Translations under genes and position numbers: made by a program | The notes under the pieces: generated by a model | Databases searched by the model: none | The model's input: the letters and a program-made list of their open reading frames with translations, nothing else | Told to the model about the DNA's origin: nothing | Shown here: positions 62,997-64,000 of the stretch, piece by piece | Layout of the letters: every line of letters begins with the position of its first letter | Numbering within the stretch: position 1 is the stretch's first letter | Assembly: GCA_964634795.1 (NCBI GenBank) | Contig: CAZWLL010000002.1 | Span: 1 to 64,000, forward strand | From: UMGS1696 sp964634795 | Lineage (GTDB): Bacteria; Bacillota; Clostridia; Oscillospirales; CAG-272 | DNA length: 64,000 nt | Direction of reading: 5' to 3'

Positions 62997-63824
62997 ATGA
63001 AAAAAGCACTGAACGCATGGACTCTTGACGGCTCGCTCGACATGGAAGAATCCTTCAAAGCCGTTTCGGAAGCGGGATTTGACGCGATTGAGCTGAATGT
63101 AGACGCGCCGGGAGCCGCACACGGACTCTCTCTCGAAACAACAAAAGCCGATTATGCCGCAATACGAGCTTTATCCGAAAAATACCATATCCCCGTTGCC
63201 AGCATTTCAAGCTCTCTCTGGGGACCGAGAATGGGTATAGCGGCAAATCATAAAGCCGCTGAGGCTTTACTGTGGAAACAGGTGGAAGCCGCTAAGGAGC
63301 TTGGTGCAGACGGAATTTTAACTGTTCCGGGAGGCATGGGCGGCGGCGTTACCATCGCGGATGTACGCCGTGATTCTTTGGCATTTTTAAAGGGTGTACG
63401 CACAGATGTCGAAAAGGAAGGAATTTTTGTCGGACTCGAAAACGTATGGAACGGCTTTTTCCTTTCACCTTACGACATGGTATCAATGATTGACGAGATC
63501 GGTTCTCCGAAAATCGGTGCGTATCTGGATGTAGGCAATATGCTTGCGTTCTCAGTACCCGAATACTGGGTTGAAATACTCGGAAGCAGAATAGGAAAGG
63601 TTCATGTAAAGGATTACAAGCGTGCCGGCGGTTTAAACTCAGGCGGTACTTGGGAAGACGTCACACACGGCAGTGCCGACTGGAAGGCTATAATTCCCGC
63701 ATTGCGTAAAGCAGGCTATGACGGATATTTGGTAGGCGAGGTATTTAAAGCCGATCCGAATATGGCATGGAGCGATTACTACAAGAAGGTTTGCGGCGAG
63801 CTTGCGACAATCTGCTCATATTGA
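62997..63824 (+). CDS. Sugar phosphate isomerase/epimerase (AP endonuclease 2 fold)
   Basis: 275 residues from ATG 62997, chosen for AAGGAGG ten bases upstream. TIM barrel with metal ligands in FVGLENVWNGFF, GAYLDVGNMLA, VHVKDYKR and LVGEVF, typical of xylose-isomerase-like barrels of the hydroxypyruvate isomerase and inosose dehydratase kind. It interconverts or dehydrates sugars. The following partial oxidoreductase and divergent AraC protein point to an inositol- or sugar-catabolic unit. Confidence 0.9.
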   Translation: MKKALNAWTLDGSLDMEESFKAVSEAGFDAIELNVDAPGAAHGLSLETTKADYAAIRALSEKYHIPVASISSSLWGPRMGIAANHKAAEALLWKQVEAAKELGADGILTVPGGMGGGVTIADVRRDSLAFLKGVRTDVEKEGIFVGLENVWNGFFLSPYDMVSMIDEIGSPKIGAYLDVGNMLAFSVPEYWVEILGSRIGKVHVKDYKRAGGLNSGGTWEDVTHGSADWKAIIPALRKAGYDGYLVGEVFKADPNMAWSDYYKKVCGELATICSY

Positions 63825-63934
63825 TTTCGCTTAACCGCTTTTTTATAAGATTAATCTCAACACAATAAGCTGATTCAGGCTGTCTGACGGACAAGCCTAT
63901 AATATAATTTCATGAAATTAAAGGAGAAAAAAGT

Positions 63935-64000
63935 ATGAAAAAACTCGCAATCATCGGATGCGGCGGCATAGGTACTTATCACCTCGGACACTTTTTACAG
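63935..64000 (+). CDS. Gfo/Idh/MocA-like dehydrogenase, first 22 codons
   Basis: Only MKKLAIIGCGGIGTYHLGHF and two more residues are inside the window; AAAGGAGA stands before the ATG. The GxGGIG loop is a Rossmann NAD(P) motif, as in the family of the genes at 1-269 and 34258. Downstream of a sugar isomerase, so it probably continues the same pathway. Confidence 0.7.
   Translation, partial: MKKLAIIGCGGIGTYHLGHFLQ

Overview
The window looks like chromosomal DNA from an anaerobic, low-to-moderate GC Firmicute of class Clostridia, probably an uncultured gut lineage. The reasons are strong Shine-Dalgarno sites (AGGAGG type), TTGACA/TATAAT promoters with 17-bp spacers, Firmicute gene orders (recJ-relA-dtd-hemZ, mazG-rqcP, cdaA-cdaR, argCJBDF), a corrinoid methyltransferase cluster with a RACo-like activator, and many accessory sugar genes. 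I see no rRNA, tRNA, CRISPR array, insertion sequence or phage module.

Layout. 1-2306: a partial Gfo/Idh/MocA oxidoreductase and a six-hairpin glycosidase-like protein. 2496-5205: a MarR regulator and an ABC exporter, both with proline-rich low-complexity extensions. 5397-6642: an SPFH protein with a small ribbon-helix-helix protein. 6709-12920: a corrinoid methyl-transfer operon (corrinoid protein, three UroD-superfamily proteins, RACo-like activator, DUF2284). 13089-14915: a beta-helix protein. 15093-26889: a ten-gene minus-strand housekeeping run (cdaA, cdaR, FAD protein, rseC-like, recJ, relA/spoT, dtd, hemZ, mazG, rqcP). 27196-28485: sn-glycerol-1-phosphate dehydrogenase. 28771-34191: argCJBDF with its own promoter and terminator. 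34258-35331: another Gfo/Idh/MocA oxidoreductase. 35631-37127: a DUF3298-type lipoprotein. 37247-44983: a mixed transporter locus with two CUT1 sugar permeases, an HlyD-like adaptor with a very long coiled coil, a MacB-core-like membrane protein and a large solute-binding lipoprotein, but no ATPase. 45083-47087: rimM, trmD and a TtcA-like gene. 47202-49119: a sialidase-like protein and a NanA/DapA-family aldolase. 49246-49956: pnuC behind a structured leader. 50237-55525: asparagine-synthase, ATP-grasp ligase, aspartate racemase and MurE-like genes. 55664-63824: a ThyX-like protein, hslO, a GxGYxYP protein, LysR, paired chromate transporters, an HD hydrolase, AraC and a sugar isomerase. 63935-64000: the start of another Gfo/Idh/MocA oxidoreductase.

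The most interesting regions are three. First, the 50237-55525 operon reads as a complete module for a D-Asp/D-Asn peptidoglycan cross-bridge, with a MurE whose specificity motif (DNPD) is not the meso-DAP form. Second, the 37247-44983 locus joins importer permeases to efflux-type adaptor parts. Third, the corrinoid operon has three UroD-superfamily paralogues of which only one shows the zinc-binding H-x-C motif. All functional statements come from motif and family recognition by eye; no database search was run.
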